Shown here in pieces: positions 1 through 7,761 of a DNA stretch of 47,303 nucleotides (positions within the stretch are counted from its first letter, which is position 1; each line of letters begins with the position of its first letter). Made by a program: the position numbers and the translations under genes. The notes under the pieces are model-generated. The model had not been told where the DNA came from. It did not search any database and saw only the letters and a list, made by a program, of their open reading frames with translations. This DNA is from Candidatus Cloacimonadota bacterium. GTDB taxonomy: Bacteria; Cloacimonadota; Cloacimonadia; Cloacimonadales; TCS61. The stretch lies in contig JAUXIJ010000017.1 in the NCBI GenBank assembly GCA_030621085.1, forward strand, positions 1-47,303, written 5' to 3'.

Positions 1-1658
1 CCTATCTTTTCCAATTCTTCTTTAATTCTTTCATTATTTTGTTCATTTTCCCTTTGCCCTTTAATCAGATCGGAAAGACTTTCTTTTCCTAAAGGTAATT
101 CACGGGCTAATTCTATTACAATTTGAGTTGGAGCACCGTATTTTTTGGTAAGTGCATTAATGAATTTTCGCAATTGATTGAGTGCAATATGAACAGTTGG
201 ATTACCAATCTTACCATAATACAATTCTGGTTCATCTTTAGTATACTTTTCCTTATTCCCAAATGATGTATGATGTTCCATAATTTCACCATAATAAGGT
301 AAATTACCTTCATCAAAGATTTCTCCGGTTTTTCTTTCTGTATAGCCGGCTTTTATTTTTGAATCATAATAATTAAAACCTTTTTTTAGATAAGGTAGTA
401 TTTTGTTAATAGCTTTCTTGCTGAGATTACTTGTTCCCTGTGGTAGTCGTATGTTTTTAATTCTTTCAGCAGTGTCTTCGTTAAATTCAAAAGTTTCACA
501 TAACCAATTTACCAGAGTGTTTTCAATTTCCATTATATTGTCTTCATTTACTAAGCGGAATATGATCTCATCTTGTTCCTCATCTTTAAATTTATCCCAT
601 TTTTCGCCAAAATATTCTTTTTTCCGCATTATACTTGCTGTTTCATCACAATTAATCTTTGAGCGTTTTTCGGTTTCCATATTGAAAACGTAATCTTTAT
701 ATTCTTTACCGAGTTTCTGTCGAAGACCTTTGAGTGTAGCCGTACTATGTGTTAGAAGTGCTCGCTTAATCGTTTCCCTTTGTTCTATTGTTAATTCATG
801 TTCGTAACGATCAAAATCCAGTAAAATCAGGTTATTTACTTCCTGATAGATTCTGAATTTTTGAACAATAGGAAAAGCAATCGGACACCGGAATTCACCT
901 TTTTCAAAGCGACATTTTCCTTTGGGTTGTTTTTTCAAATTTCTTTGAGTAAATATGATTTTATGAAGATGTTCTTTTACATCATTTGTAAGTTCCGAAT
1001 GATATTGCTTTTGTTTATTCCAGATCTTTTCAAATTCGTTTTCATACATGGTGCGTTCGGTATATAGATTGTATTCTTTACCATGATCTCTTATTCTGAT
1101 GGGTATTCGATGAACCTGTTCCTTGGTAGATTTATCTTTATTCAGATTATATAAATATTCTCCCAAAGTACTAGCACCGGCAGTTTCAAGTTCATGCTTT
1201 ACTTTGTTGATTGCATCTTTCATCTTTGATTTTTCTTTTTCATCATTATCGAATTTTCTGTTGCTTTTAAAACCCCTTCGCTGATTCAAATGAAAGATTA
1301 CTCTGCCAAGTTCAAAGAGTGAGATTTTCTCATCTAAAGCTTTCTTTCTGAAAAGATAAGGATCAAGAAGTTGTAATTGTTTTCGTTCATTTTCATTTTC
1401 TGGCATCAAACCGTATCGTATTAATCTATCAAGCAGATATTTTCTTCGTTGTAAATACCGATCACGATTGCGCCGCATACTACGATGCTCACGGCGTTTT
1501 ACATTTAAAGGTTTATTTGTTTTTGCATTCCTGCCATCGGGAAAAATCCGTACACCAACTTTTTCTAATTTAACCGGTTCATTGTTGTTATCAAGCTCTA
1601 ATAAACTCCATCCAAGAGACGTTGCTCCAAGGTCAATACCAAGCCGATAATTTTTCAT
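1..1658 (-). CDS. cas9: Cas9, type II-C-like CRISPR nuclease (N-terminal 552 codons; runs off the left edge)
   Basis: This is an RNA-guided DNA endonuclease, partial, continuing beyond base 1. Reading the minus strand from ATG at 1658 gives 552 codons with no stop. RuvC-I is 'LGIDLGATSLGWSLLE' with catalytic Asp9. The Arg-rich bridge helix is about residues 53-75 (RREHRSMRRNRDRYLQRRK). The hallmark 'FHLNQRRGFKSNRK' is at 122-135. 'IIFTQRNLKKQPKGKCRFEK' then 'RCPIAFP' mark the REC region. 'KIGNPTVHIALNQLRKF' and RuvC-II 'VIELARELPLGKE' follow, with Glu at about residue 516. A RuvC-II Glu near 516 implies a compact protein of roughly 1000-1100 aa, like type II-C enzymes. HNH, RuvC-III and the PAM-interacting domain lie outside. 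The SD is AAAGGAGT, a few bases before the ATG. A tracrRNA-like transcript lies divergently upstream. The family assignment is secure; the II-C subtype is inferred from length and motif style. Confidence 0.95.
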   Translation of the reverse strand, partial: MKNYRLGIDLGATSLGWSLLELDNNNEPVKLEKVGVRIFPDGRNAKTNKPLNVKRREHRSMRRNRDRYLQRRKYLLDRLIRYGLMPENENERKQLQLLDPYLFRKKALDEKISLFELGRVIFHLNQRRGFKSNRKFDNDEKEKSKMKDAINKVKHELETAGASTLGEYLYNLNKDKSTKEQVHRIPIRIRDHGKEYNLYTERTMYENEFEKIWNKQKQYHSELTNDVKEHLHKIIFTQRNLKKQPKGKCRFEKGEFRCPIAFPIVQKFRIYQEVNNLILLDFDRYEHELTIEQRETIKRALLTHSTATLKGLRQKLGKEYKDYVFNMETEKRSKINCDETASIMRKKEYFGEKWDKFKDEEQDEIIFRLVNEDNIMEIENTLVNWLCETFEFNEDTAERIKNIRLPQGTSNLSKKAINKILPYLKKGFNYYDSKIKAGYTERKTGEIFDEGNLPYYGEIMEHHTSFGNKEKYTKDEPELYYGKIGNPTVHIALNQLRKFINALTKKYGAPTQIVIELARELPLGKESLSDLIKGQRENEQNNERIKEELEKI

Positions 1659-1719
1659 CTTGACTCCTTTAACAAAAATATTTTTTCTTGTTCCAGTTCT
1701 TTATCAAGTTAATATGATA

Positions 1720-1812
1720 TCACTTGAAGGGAAATCAGGTTTTGGTGTCAAGTTGTTAACAAGGTAATTGAACCAAAAAATTAAGGCATAGGCTCCGGCT
1801 TGTGCCTTTTTT
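1720..1812 (+). ncRNA. Candidate tracrRNA divergent from cas9
   Basis: A short plus-strand transcript is inferred in the gap upstream of cas9. A TATGAT -10-like hexamer at 1713-1718 would start the RNA near 1720-1725, and a strong terminator ends it at 1812. The layout resembles a tracrRNA: a 5' part (about 1721-1760) that could be the anti-repeat, a small nexus-like hairpin GGT-AATTGA-ACC at 1763-1774, an A-rich linker, and a terminal hairpin. The reverse complement of 1721-1760 begins with GTT, as many type II repeats do. No -35 box is convincing. The CRISPR array needed to prove the anti-repeat is not in the window, so exact ends and identity are inference. The region could instead just be a 3' terminator for the neighbouring gene plus the cas9 leader. 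Confidence 0.55.
1783..1812 (+). terminator. Intrinsic terminator with UNCG tetraloop
   Basis: The stem is AAGGCA-TAGGC, loop TCCG, GCTTG-TGCCTT, followed by a T run (1807-1812). It has 11 pairs closed by C(UCCG)G, a very stable tetraloop class. Two of the pairs are U.G/G.U wobbles that hold only in plus-strand RNA; on the minus strand they become A/C mismatches. This favours a plus-strand transcript, although the A-rich flank at 1775-1780 might also allow weaker termination of the convergent minus gene that ends at 1829. Confidence 0.8.
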
Positions 1813-1828
1813 GATTTCCCTAATAAAC

Positions 1829-3649
1829 TCAAAACCTGCTCACTACCTGTAAATACAATCTCAGTTTATCTTTCTTATACCAGTGGTCTGATATTTTAAA
1901 TTGCAATTCGAAATGGGGTGGAAGTTTCCATTTTATCAAAAAGAACGAACATATTCCATCACCGGAAAGAATGGTATTCTGCATGATGCCATCCACGTTG
2001 TTCTCGTACAAGTAATGCTTCACATTAAAGGGCTGGGTATCGGAACGGTAGGCTGTGATCTGGGCAATTATTTGCAGTTTTTCCCATTTCACTCTGGCTT
2101 GTTCGTAAACCAGAATTCCCCTGGAATAAATTTTTTCTTCTTCTAAGTATTCAGCAAGCAGTTCACAGCGCGTTTTCAGGCGAAGGTTTCCCAATAGCTG
2201 CCACCAGTCTGCCCGCAAAAGTGTCCGCTCGAAATCACGGATCCGGGCTTCTTCCAGGCTGATGTATTTCTCCTTATCTTTATGCTGCAAGGTAAGCCGC
2301 AGGGTGTTTGTTTTAAAGCGTGTTTCCACCTGCAGAAATTGCTCACTGCCCACGGTGGGCATTTTCTCAAAGTAACGTGTTTCCGGAAAGCTCCAGAGGT
2401 CAAAATAGCAGTTTATTTTTGTTCTTGCAAAGGGAACCAGGGTGATGCCGTAATACAATCCAACCTCGTTATCGAATTTGCTCTGGGATGAAAAGGGGTT
2501 TCCATGCCAGGTGGGGAAATTCTTTTCATAATAGCGGAACAGAACCAGGTGCCTGAGCTTGTTATCCCCGAATTTTGTACCGATCAGTCCGGCTAATTTA
2601 TCATCTGCCTGTGCCAGTTCGCCAAAAGTGGGGAAGGTGTTTTTATTCAAGAGGAAATTAAAACCGACAGCATTGTATTCAGCAGATTTCCCCGGATCTT
2701 TAAATTCATGATCGAACTTAAAATTAGAACACACCACACCCAGCGAATGATGTTCCCAATTGTAATTTATGGAAGAGCCGTAAATGGTTTCTTTCACGTT
2801 GTCCTTTTTCTCTACATCGAGGTGAAGACCGCTTTCATTAAAGGAAGTTATCTGCAACAGTGAATCGAGATTGGCACTTAGTTTTGTAGAGGAATAAAAT
2901 GGGACAAAAGCAAAATTTCCCAGTTCGATATTTACAGCCGCACCTTCCAATTCCCATATTTCATACGAACTGGTATAAGATTTAATTGTTTTGTATTTTT
3001 TTATGGCAACAGAAGTAGCAGCACTGCTTTTGGATATTCCCAGTTTGGGAGCAAAGAGAATGCCTTGTCCCACAGCCAGCCGGTATTTTCCCAGCACACC
3101 CTGTTTAAGTGTTTTATTGCCATTATATTCGATGAAGTAGGAGTAGAAATCGATGGGATCTTTTTCACCTTCATCTTTTTGGGAGAGGAATCCGAAGCTG
3201 AACTTATCGTATTGAAAAAGGGTTCTCTGATAGTATTTAAGGGTGGATTCAAAATTATCTTTGCATTCATAATATTCTCCGCGGGTCTTCTGGTTCAGTT
3301 TGAGCCCGGGTTTTTCTTTAAAAATAATGTAATCTTTAATTTCCGAAATTGTGATCTCATTTATGCCGATATTCTGCAATTCTTTCCAGCCGGAGATCGA
3401 TTTTTCTTTCCTTGCTTTAACTATCTTTCCAATATCGAGTTCGGAAAGCCAGGGTAACTCTGTTAGTTCTATACGGGAAGCATTATTGATGTTTAAAGGT
3501 GATTTTCTAAGACTCAAAAGCGTTTCACTGAGTTCGGTGGGATGATATGTTCCGTCCTCTAAAGATAATATTGTTTCTTCGGCATCTTGAGCTAAAAGGA
3601 AGGTGAAAATAATAAGAAATACTAAAACTACTTTAATCTTTAATAGCAT
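1829..3649 (-). CDS. Exported helix-hairpin-helix protein with predicted outer-membrane barrel
   Basis: A 606-aa protein from ATG at 3649; an in-frame TTG at 3679 is possible but would put residues before the signal peptide. Residues 1-21 form a hydrophobic signal peptide ending LLAQ. Residues about 51-100 contain a helix-hairpin-helix pair (LNINNASRIELTELPW, then GWKELQNIGIN), the ComEA-like fold that usually binds DNA. The remaining 500 residues are rich in alternating aromatic and polar strands (YSYFIEYNG, FRYYEKNF, YGITLVPFARTKINCYFDL) and end with Phe, as expected for an outer-membrane beta-barrel. The start overlaps the stop of the upstream PorV-like gene by 17 bases, so the two are probably translationally coupled. 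The function is unknown; DNA binding or uptake at the envelope is a guess from the HHH domain only. Confidence 0.8.
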   Translation of the reverse strand: MLLKIKVVLVFLIIFTFLLAQDAEETILSLEDGTYHPTELSETLLSLRKSPLNINNASRIELTELPWLSELDIGKIVKARKEKSISGWKELQNIGINEITISEIKDYIIFKEKPGLKLNQKTRGEYYECKDNFESTLKYYQRTLFQYDKFSFGFLSQKDEGEKDPIDFYSYFIEYNGNKTLKQGVLGKYRLAVGQGILFAPKLGISKSSAATSVAIKKYKTIKSYTSSYEIWELEGAAVNIELGNFAFVPFYSSTKLSANLDSLLQITSFNESGLHLDVEKKDNVKETIYGSSINYNWEHHSLGVVCSNFKFDHEFKDPGKSAEYNAVGFNFLLNKNTFPTFGELAQADDKLAGLIGTKFGDNKLRHLVLFRYYEKNFPTWHGNPFSSQSKFDNEVGLYYGITLVPFARTKINCYFDLWSFPETRYFEKMPTVGSEQFLQVETRFKTNTLRLTLQHKDKEKYISLEEARIRDFERTLLRADWWQLLGNLRLKTRCELLAEYLEEEKIYSRGILVYEQARVKWEKLQIIAQITAYRSDTQPFNVKHYLYENNVDGIMQNTILSGDGICSFFLIKWKLPPHFELQFKISDHWYKKDKLRLYLQVVSRF

Positions 3650-4418
3650 AACCAACCGAAATATAATGCGTGAGATCAAGGTATTGATGAGTTCTGAAAC
3701 TGTAAATCACTTTCATATCCAATACATTAAAAACCAATCCAAATCCCAGCCTGTCCGGCTCGTATTGGTAACTTGTAAGTATTGTGAGCATGCTGAACAG
3801 GTTGTAGCGGGCAGCAAATCTAAAAGAAAAATCGAAGCTGTCTTCCTTCTCGATACCAACAGCAAAACTGCTTTCCGGGGAAACTTTGAAAACACTCTCC
3901 CACAAATAGACTACCGGCAGTTTCATATCCAGGAAAGAAGACTGCGAAATATTGCTGATAGAAAAACCGGTTTGCACATTACCATTTATCCATTTACTGC
4001 CAAAGTCTGTGATGATAGAACTATCTTCGTGATAATTTTCTACCTTGTTGTAAAGCCATCTCAGCCCGATGCCTACCGATAAATTCTGGTAATGATAACT
4101 GAAACCGGCATTGCTGCTGTTCTCCCGGTAAAGCGAATGATCCAGGAAAGAATTTCCTAAGTAAAAGCCATAATTCTTATAACGCAACGCGGAGTGGATA
4201 TTGTAGCAGGGCAGGTCTTTTAAACCGTAAAGATAAGTGGCGGAAGTTATTACTCCGGGGTTGTTTAAAGCCGGATTCACGGCAGAAGCGGATGGTTCGG
4301 CATACAATAGAACCAATCCCGAAGTTGCATTCTGAACAGCAGAAACGGGAAGGTTCAAGTCTATGGCGGAGAGAGTGGAATACATAATTATAAGGATAAA
4401 AATAATTATCTTTTTCAT
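3633..4418 (-). CDS. PorV/PorQ-like outer-membrane beta-barrel protein
   Basis: A 261-aa protein with a signal peptide (MKKIIIFILIIMYSTLSA) and the short motif 'AEPSASAVNPALNNPG', which corresponds to the 'DD..a.yWNPAGLA' region of PorV/PorQ-type barrels near the N-terminus. The rest alternates polar and aromatic residues (YNIHSALRYKNYGFYLGNSF, FSYHYQNLSVGIGLRW), a barrel pattern. It is shorter than typical PorV (about 350-400 aa), closer to PorQ-like members. In the type IX system PorV shuttles cargo with the C-terminal sorting tail, and the next gene upstream (start 5942) is such a cargo. It overlaps the following HHH/barrel gene. The family call is moderate; a shuttle role is inference. 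Confidence 0.7.
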   Translation of the reverse strand: MKKIIIFILIIMYSTLSAIDLNLPVSAVQNATSGLVLLYAEPSASAVNPALNNPGVITSATYLYGLKDLPCYNIHSALRYKNYGFYLGNSFLDHSLYRENSSNAGFSYHYQNLSVGIGLRWLYNKVENYHEDSSIITDFGSKWINGNVQTGFSISNISQSSFLDMKLPVVYLWESVFKVSPESSFAVGIEKEDSFDFSFRFAARYNLFSMLTILTSYQYEPDRLGFGLVFNVLDMKVIYSFRTHQYLDLTHYISVGYAIKD

Positions 4419-4448
4419 AACGATATTCCTTTTTTTATTTTATTATTA

Positions 4449-5942
4449 TCATTTTAACAGGATCATTTTCTTTGTTTTACTAACAAAATCATCAGATTTT
4501 AGTCTATAGAGATAAACTCCTGATGATACCTGATTTTGATAGTTGTTGGTTCCGTCCCAAACCACACTTCTCGTTCCCAAACCCCCGTTTGGGAACGCAC
4601 AGAGTTCTTTCACTTTTTCCCCTTTGATGTTAAAGATTTCAATAACCGGATTTGCGATAGTAATGGGTAAATCGTAACTTATTGTAGTTATTGGATTGAA
4701 GGGATTTGGGTAGTTTTGTAATTCGAAATTCATAATTCCTAGTTCGTAATTATCTACATTGTTTCCTCCGGGAATACCATACATTGTAGCAGAATTTACT
4801 ATAGTTGGATGATCACCATCGTTTAGCAAAATTTCATCTTCACCATCATTATTGAAGTCTCCAACATTGCAGATGTTTCCGTTTGCATCATGTATTATAT
4901 CGGGGATAGTATCAAAATTGCATGAACCGTAAAGTATGTTTAGCATTCCAGTTTCTGAAATAAAATACAAAATATCTTGATATTCATCATTATTTATATT
5001 TGCATATCCTGGAAAATAACCGGATAATGGATAATCTAGATTTAAAATACCATTCTGATTTCCTAAAAAAATGCCTACATGAGAAATGAGAACATCATCA
5101 TAACCGTCATTATTTATATCACCTTTAGCATATGATTTTGATCCTATTTCAAACACTTCACTTGTGATAAAATCCGGTATGGTATCAATTGTTTCTCCAC
5201 CAAGATAAACTTCTAAAAAGACAAGAGCAGCCATTGTTTCATCTCGACTGACAATCAAATCATCATAGCCGTCTCCATTAATATCTCCAACTGCTCTTGT
5301 TCTACCGAATTGTTCTTCTATGTTACCTTGTATTTGAAAATCGGGAGTTGTACTTAATTCTTCACCGCCAAGAAAAATTTGAATTAGACCGTTCCACCAC
5401 AAAGAGGGACCTTCACCCCAAGTTAAAAGATCATCATATCCATCTCCATTAAAGTCATAACCACCATTAAATCCCAAATAATTTAAACCTACAGGATCCG
5501 GAACATAATCCTCACCTTGTAGGATAAGTTCCGGTTCAAGATCAATATAATCTCCCCCAAAACAAATATAGATATCGCCGGGATCAAAAGCATCTGTGCA
5601 TTTGGAGAATACAATATCTTTATAACCGTCTCCATTCAAATCTCCGCCCCAAGAGATGGAACCACTTCCGAAAGGAACTTCTATTTCAAAATTATATGTA
5701 GTATCTGGTATCTCATTTCCCATAAAAAATTGGAATCTATAAGGATCACCAGGATACCAATGAATAAAATCATCATAGCCATCATTATTCAGATCGCTAC
5801 CATCGCTGTTTAAATTGACACACCTAAAGATTACTTCTCCAGGAATTTCCCAAGTAACAATTTCTTCTAATGTATCTTGGGCTTGCAGAAAAGAAAAAAG
5901 ACAAAAGAATAAAATAAAAAAGAATATTTGTTTTAATCTCAT
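4449..5942 (-). CDS. Secreted FG-GAP seven-bladed propeller protein with type IX sorting tail
   Basis: A 497-aa protein from ATG at 5942, chosen because GGAGG sits eight bases upstream and the signal peptide (MRLKQIFFFILFFCLFSFLQAQ) starts there; the longer frame to 5987 only adds leader sequence. Seven FG-GAP/VCBS blades are visible from their calcium-binding loops: DLNNDGYDDF, DLNGDGYKDI, DFNGDGYDDL, DINGDGYDDL, DINNDGYDDV, NINNDEYQDI, DFNNDGEDEI. That is the number expected for an integrin-alpha-like propeller. The C-terminal tail (LQNYPNPFNPITTISYDLP ... SSGVYLYRL ... KKMILLK) marks it for type IX export and surface attachment. A palindromic repeat encodes part of this tail (residues about 449-457). 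The ligand is unknown; an adhesion or surface-binding role is usual for this architecture. Confidence 0.9.
   Translation of the reverse strand: MRLKQIFFFILFFCLFSFLQAQDTLEEIVTWEIPGEVIFRCVNLNSDGSDLNNDGYDDFIHWYPGDPYRFQFFMGNEIPDTTYNFEIEVPFGSGSISWGGDLNGDGYKDIVFSKCTDAFDPGDIYICFGGDYIDLEPELILQGEDYVPDPVGLNYLGFNGGYDFNGDGYDDLLTWGEGPSLWWNGLIQIFLGGEELSTTPDFQIQGNIEEQFGRTRAVGDINGDGYDDLIVSRDETMAALVFLEVYLGGETIDTIPDFITSEVFEIGSKSYAKGDINNDGYDDVLISHVGIFLGNQNGILNLDYPLSGYFPGYANINNDEYQDILYFISETGMLNILYGSCNFDTIPDIIHDANGNICNVGDFNNDGEDEILLNDGDHPTIVNSATMYGIPGGNNVDNYELGIMNFELQNYPNPFNPITTISYDLPITIANPVIEIFNIKGEKVKELCAFPNGGLGTRSVVWDGTNNYQNQVSSGVYLYRLKSDDFVSKTKKMILLK
4572..4597. repeat. Palindromic repeat copy A inside a coding sequence
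   Basis: A perfect inverted repeat: CGTTCCCAAAC, loop CCCC, GTTTGGGAACG (11-bp arms), followed outward by the CTC/GAG flank seen in copies B and C. Read in the sense of the host gene it encodes the run AFPNGGLGTR. It sits in the variable loop of the sorting-tail domain, where the other cargo proteins in this window carry unrelated residues of similar number. Confidence 0.8.
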
Positions 5943-5959
5943 GATTTCCTCCAATCTTA

Positions 5960-5975
5960 TTTCAATAAATTGAAA
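5960..5975. promoter_or_regulatory. Short inverted repeat upstream of the propeller gene
   Basis: TTTCAAT-AA-ATTGAAA has 7-bp arms and lies about 20 bases upstream of the ATG at 5942, in a 121-base gap (5943-6063). It could be an operator or a 5'-UTR hairpin. No promoter hexamers were clear around it. Confidence 0.3.
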
Positions 5976-6063
5976 TAGTTGCTCCATCAGATGAACTGCC
6001 GGAGCGAAAAGTCATTTCAACAATAACATTTTCTTTGAAGTTAACACACCTTCATATTTATAT

Positions 6064-7293
6064 TTAATAATCAAAGAATTTCCAATAAAGCGTTATATAA
6101 GGACTTTGAAAATGGAACCCGATACGAAGGTTATCATTAGCTGCGTAGGTTATGCCAAAATCGAAATCAAATTCTTTGCGTTCTCCTTCGGAATAATCCG
6201 GAATAAAGCTGTTTTTCAGGTAGCTTGCAAATGATTCTCCAAAAGTAAGATAATGATTACCTGGATCGTAATATAGCACACTTATGAATTTTATCTTCCT
6301 GGTAAGATCATAATCCATTCCAATAAATGCTCTGTAAGAATGAAACTGTGAATCTGAAAATCCACCATCGAAAGTTTCACCTTCATATTCCGTTACAGGT
6401 TTTATAAATAGCAGTTTATCAAACGTTATACCGGTATGAAATCCCCAATTACCCCTGCCGGATTTCAAGGGTTTGCGAAGACTGTAAACCAGAGTTCCTT
6501 TCCAATAAAAATCTCTTTTCCTGTCATACATTTTTTTAATTGTATCCAATCCTGAGCTGTCATCAATCTCTAGCTGGTCATTTTCATAATATTTAATATA
6601 TTCTTTGTACATATCGTGATTGGAAAAAATATGCAGATCGAGAGAAAGGTTTGAAATGCGTGCACCTCTGATCTTCTGAAGTAATACCCGTCTAAAGATC
6701 AGGTTCAAATCTTCATTAAAGTTGTTGGTTATCCTGGTAAAGATTTGAAACTTATCTGTAAAGCCATAGCCCATGGAAAAACCTGTGATAAAGAATGTGT
6801 AAGGCGGCAGAACAAAAGCTGTGGGATCTTTGAATATTTCTGTATTCTGTTCCTCGGCAGTGAAAAAGATTTTTTTCTGCAGCAGCTTCTCCAGTTTGCC
6901 ACCGAAATAGCGGTCTATCTTTTCTATCTCACCTTTATTGATTGAAACAATGCCGTACTTACTTTCAATGGTAACGTTCAGGTCGTCTTCACCGATCAGT
7001 TTCCCTTTGAAGACAGTGCCATCTTTGCGGAAAATTTTTACTGTTTCTTCCAGAATGTCTTCAGGAGGGATGGTAAGTATTCCAACTTCAGTTTGTAAAA
7101 CAAGGTTTCCTTCATCAGTAATTTCAATAACTTTTCCACGGAAGAAATTGCCGTCGTTCGTGTGAATGGTGCGGTGCTGACCGAGTTTAGCTCTGATTAT
7201 GGCAGGTTCATTTTCCATGTTCTCATTTTCTTCTGAAAGAAGGTAATTGGAAAATAACACGAAGAAACAAAAAATTAAAAATATCTTTTTCAT
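6064..7293 (-). CDS. Exported protein with two Sm-like repeats and a predicted outer-membrane barrel
   Basis: A 409-aa protein with a signal peptide (residues 1-20, ending YLLS). Two similar segments of about 36 residues follow, at 47-82 (DGNFFRGKVIEITDEGNLVL ...) and 91-126 (DGTVFKGKLIGEDDLNVTIE ...). Each has the 'DG..f.GkvI.......l.l.t..G...i....I' pattern of a small five-stranded Sm/LSm-like barrel. Residues about 150-409 read as an outer-membrane barrel (FFITGFSMGYGFTDKFQIF, FISVLYYDPGNHYLTFG) and end in an aromatic-rich strand (ITLYWKFFDY). A Sm-fold with a barrel suggests a structural or scaffolding role, not RNA binding, since the protein is exported. The start is supported by GGGAGG before the ATG (cctccc at 7297-7302). 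It lies 17 bases after the pilin-like gene and probably shares its transcript. Confidence 0.65.
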   Translation of the reverse strand: MKKIFLIFCFFVLFSNYLLSEENENMENEPAIIRAKLGQHRTIHTNDGNFFRGKVIEITDEGNLVLQTEVGILTIPPEDILEETVKIFRKDGTVFKGKLIGEDDLNVTIESKYGIVSINKGEIEKIDRYFGGKLEKLLQKKIFFTAEEQNTEIFKDPTAFVLPPYTFFITGFSMGYGFTDKFQIFTRITNNFNEDLNLIFRRVLLQKIRGARISNLSLDLHIFSNHDMYKEYIKYYENDQLEIDDSSGLDTIKKMYDRKRDFYWKGTLVYSLRKPLKSGRGNWGFHTGITFDKLLFIKPVTEYEGETFDGGFSDSQFHSYRAFIGMDYDLTRKIKFISVLYYDPGNHYLTFGESFASYLKNSFIPDYSEGERKEFDFDFGITYAANDNLRIGFHFQSPYITLYWKFFDY

Positions 7294-7310
7294 AAATCCT
7301 CCCTGAATGG

Positions 7311-7760
7311 TTAATTCAAAGTTACAATTGTTATATTATTTGACATCAAATTGATAGTTAGCACGATATTAATGGGATTTCCATTGTAATATTCAACTCC
7401 AGTTGCTTCAAATTTAACAGAATAAGAACCGCCATTCACAATTTGGAAACTACCATTTTCAGTTTGTAATTTGTTTGATTGGGTATTATAATTATATCCC
7501 AGATATTCACCCAGCATATCGATATAATTAGTTCCTCCGCCACCCCCGCCAGTCAGGTATTGCGTCCTTTCTCCTCCACCCTGACCGGTTGGTGTTCTCC
7601 ACCATGCTGATGTGTGTGCTGCAAAATTGTTCATATCCAATATACATGCCTGCCGATTAGATTTTATAGAATGTATCTTGAATAAGGTAAGTCCGCCGCC
7701 TACAGCTATTATAACAATTATTACACTTAATACTACAAATAAAATCTGTTGTGTTCCCAT
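7311..7760 (-). CDS. Pilin-like single-pass secreted protein
   Basis: 149 aa from ATG at 7760, which follows the MalK stop codon by one base (stop 7762-7764), so it is translationally coupled. Residues about 4-27 (QQILFVVLSVIIVIIAVGGG) form one N-terminal membrane helix after a very short leader starting MGTQQ. A 'MGxQQ + helix' start occurs in a group of conserved hypothetical proteins in FCB bacteria. The rest is small and exported, with a Gly-rich stretch (TGGGGGG at about residue 70) and a beta-rich end. It resembles a type IV pilin in shape but lacks a clear prepilin peptidase site (no K/R-G followed by F..xE). Function is unknown. Confidence 0.6.
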   Translation of the reverse strand: MGTQQILFVVLSVIIVIIAVGGGLTLFKIHSIKSNRQACILDMNNFAAHTSAWWRTPTGQGGGERTQYLTGGGGGGTNYIDMLGEYLGYNYNTQSNKLQTENGSFQIVNGGSYSVKFEATGVEYYNGNPINIVLTINLMSNNITIVTLN

Positions 7761-7761
7761 T

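Noticed and set aside
1..1660. Short plus-strand frames at 403-693, 861-1067 and 1468-1650
   Set aside because: They lie antisense to the continuous Cas9 frame and show no family motif.
1783..1812. Terminator belonging only to the minus-strand gene that ends at 1829
   Set aside because: Two pairs become A/C mismatches in minus-strand RNA, so it is weaker in that direction, though bidirectional use is not excluded.
1660..1828. CRISPR array or repeat unit next to cas9
   Set aside because: No regularly spaced direct repeats; an array, if present, must lie left of the window.
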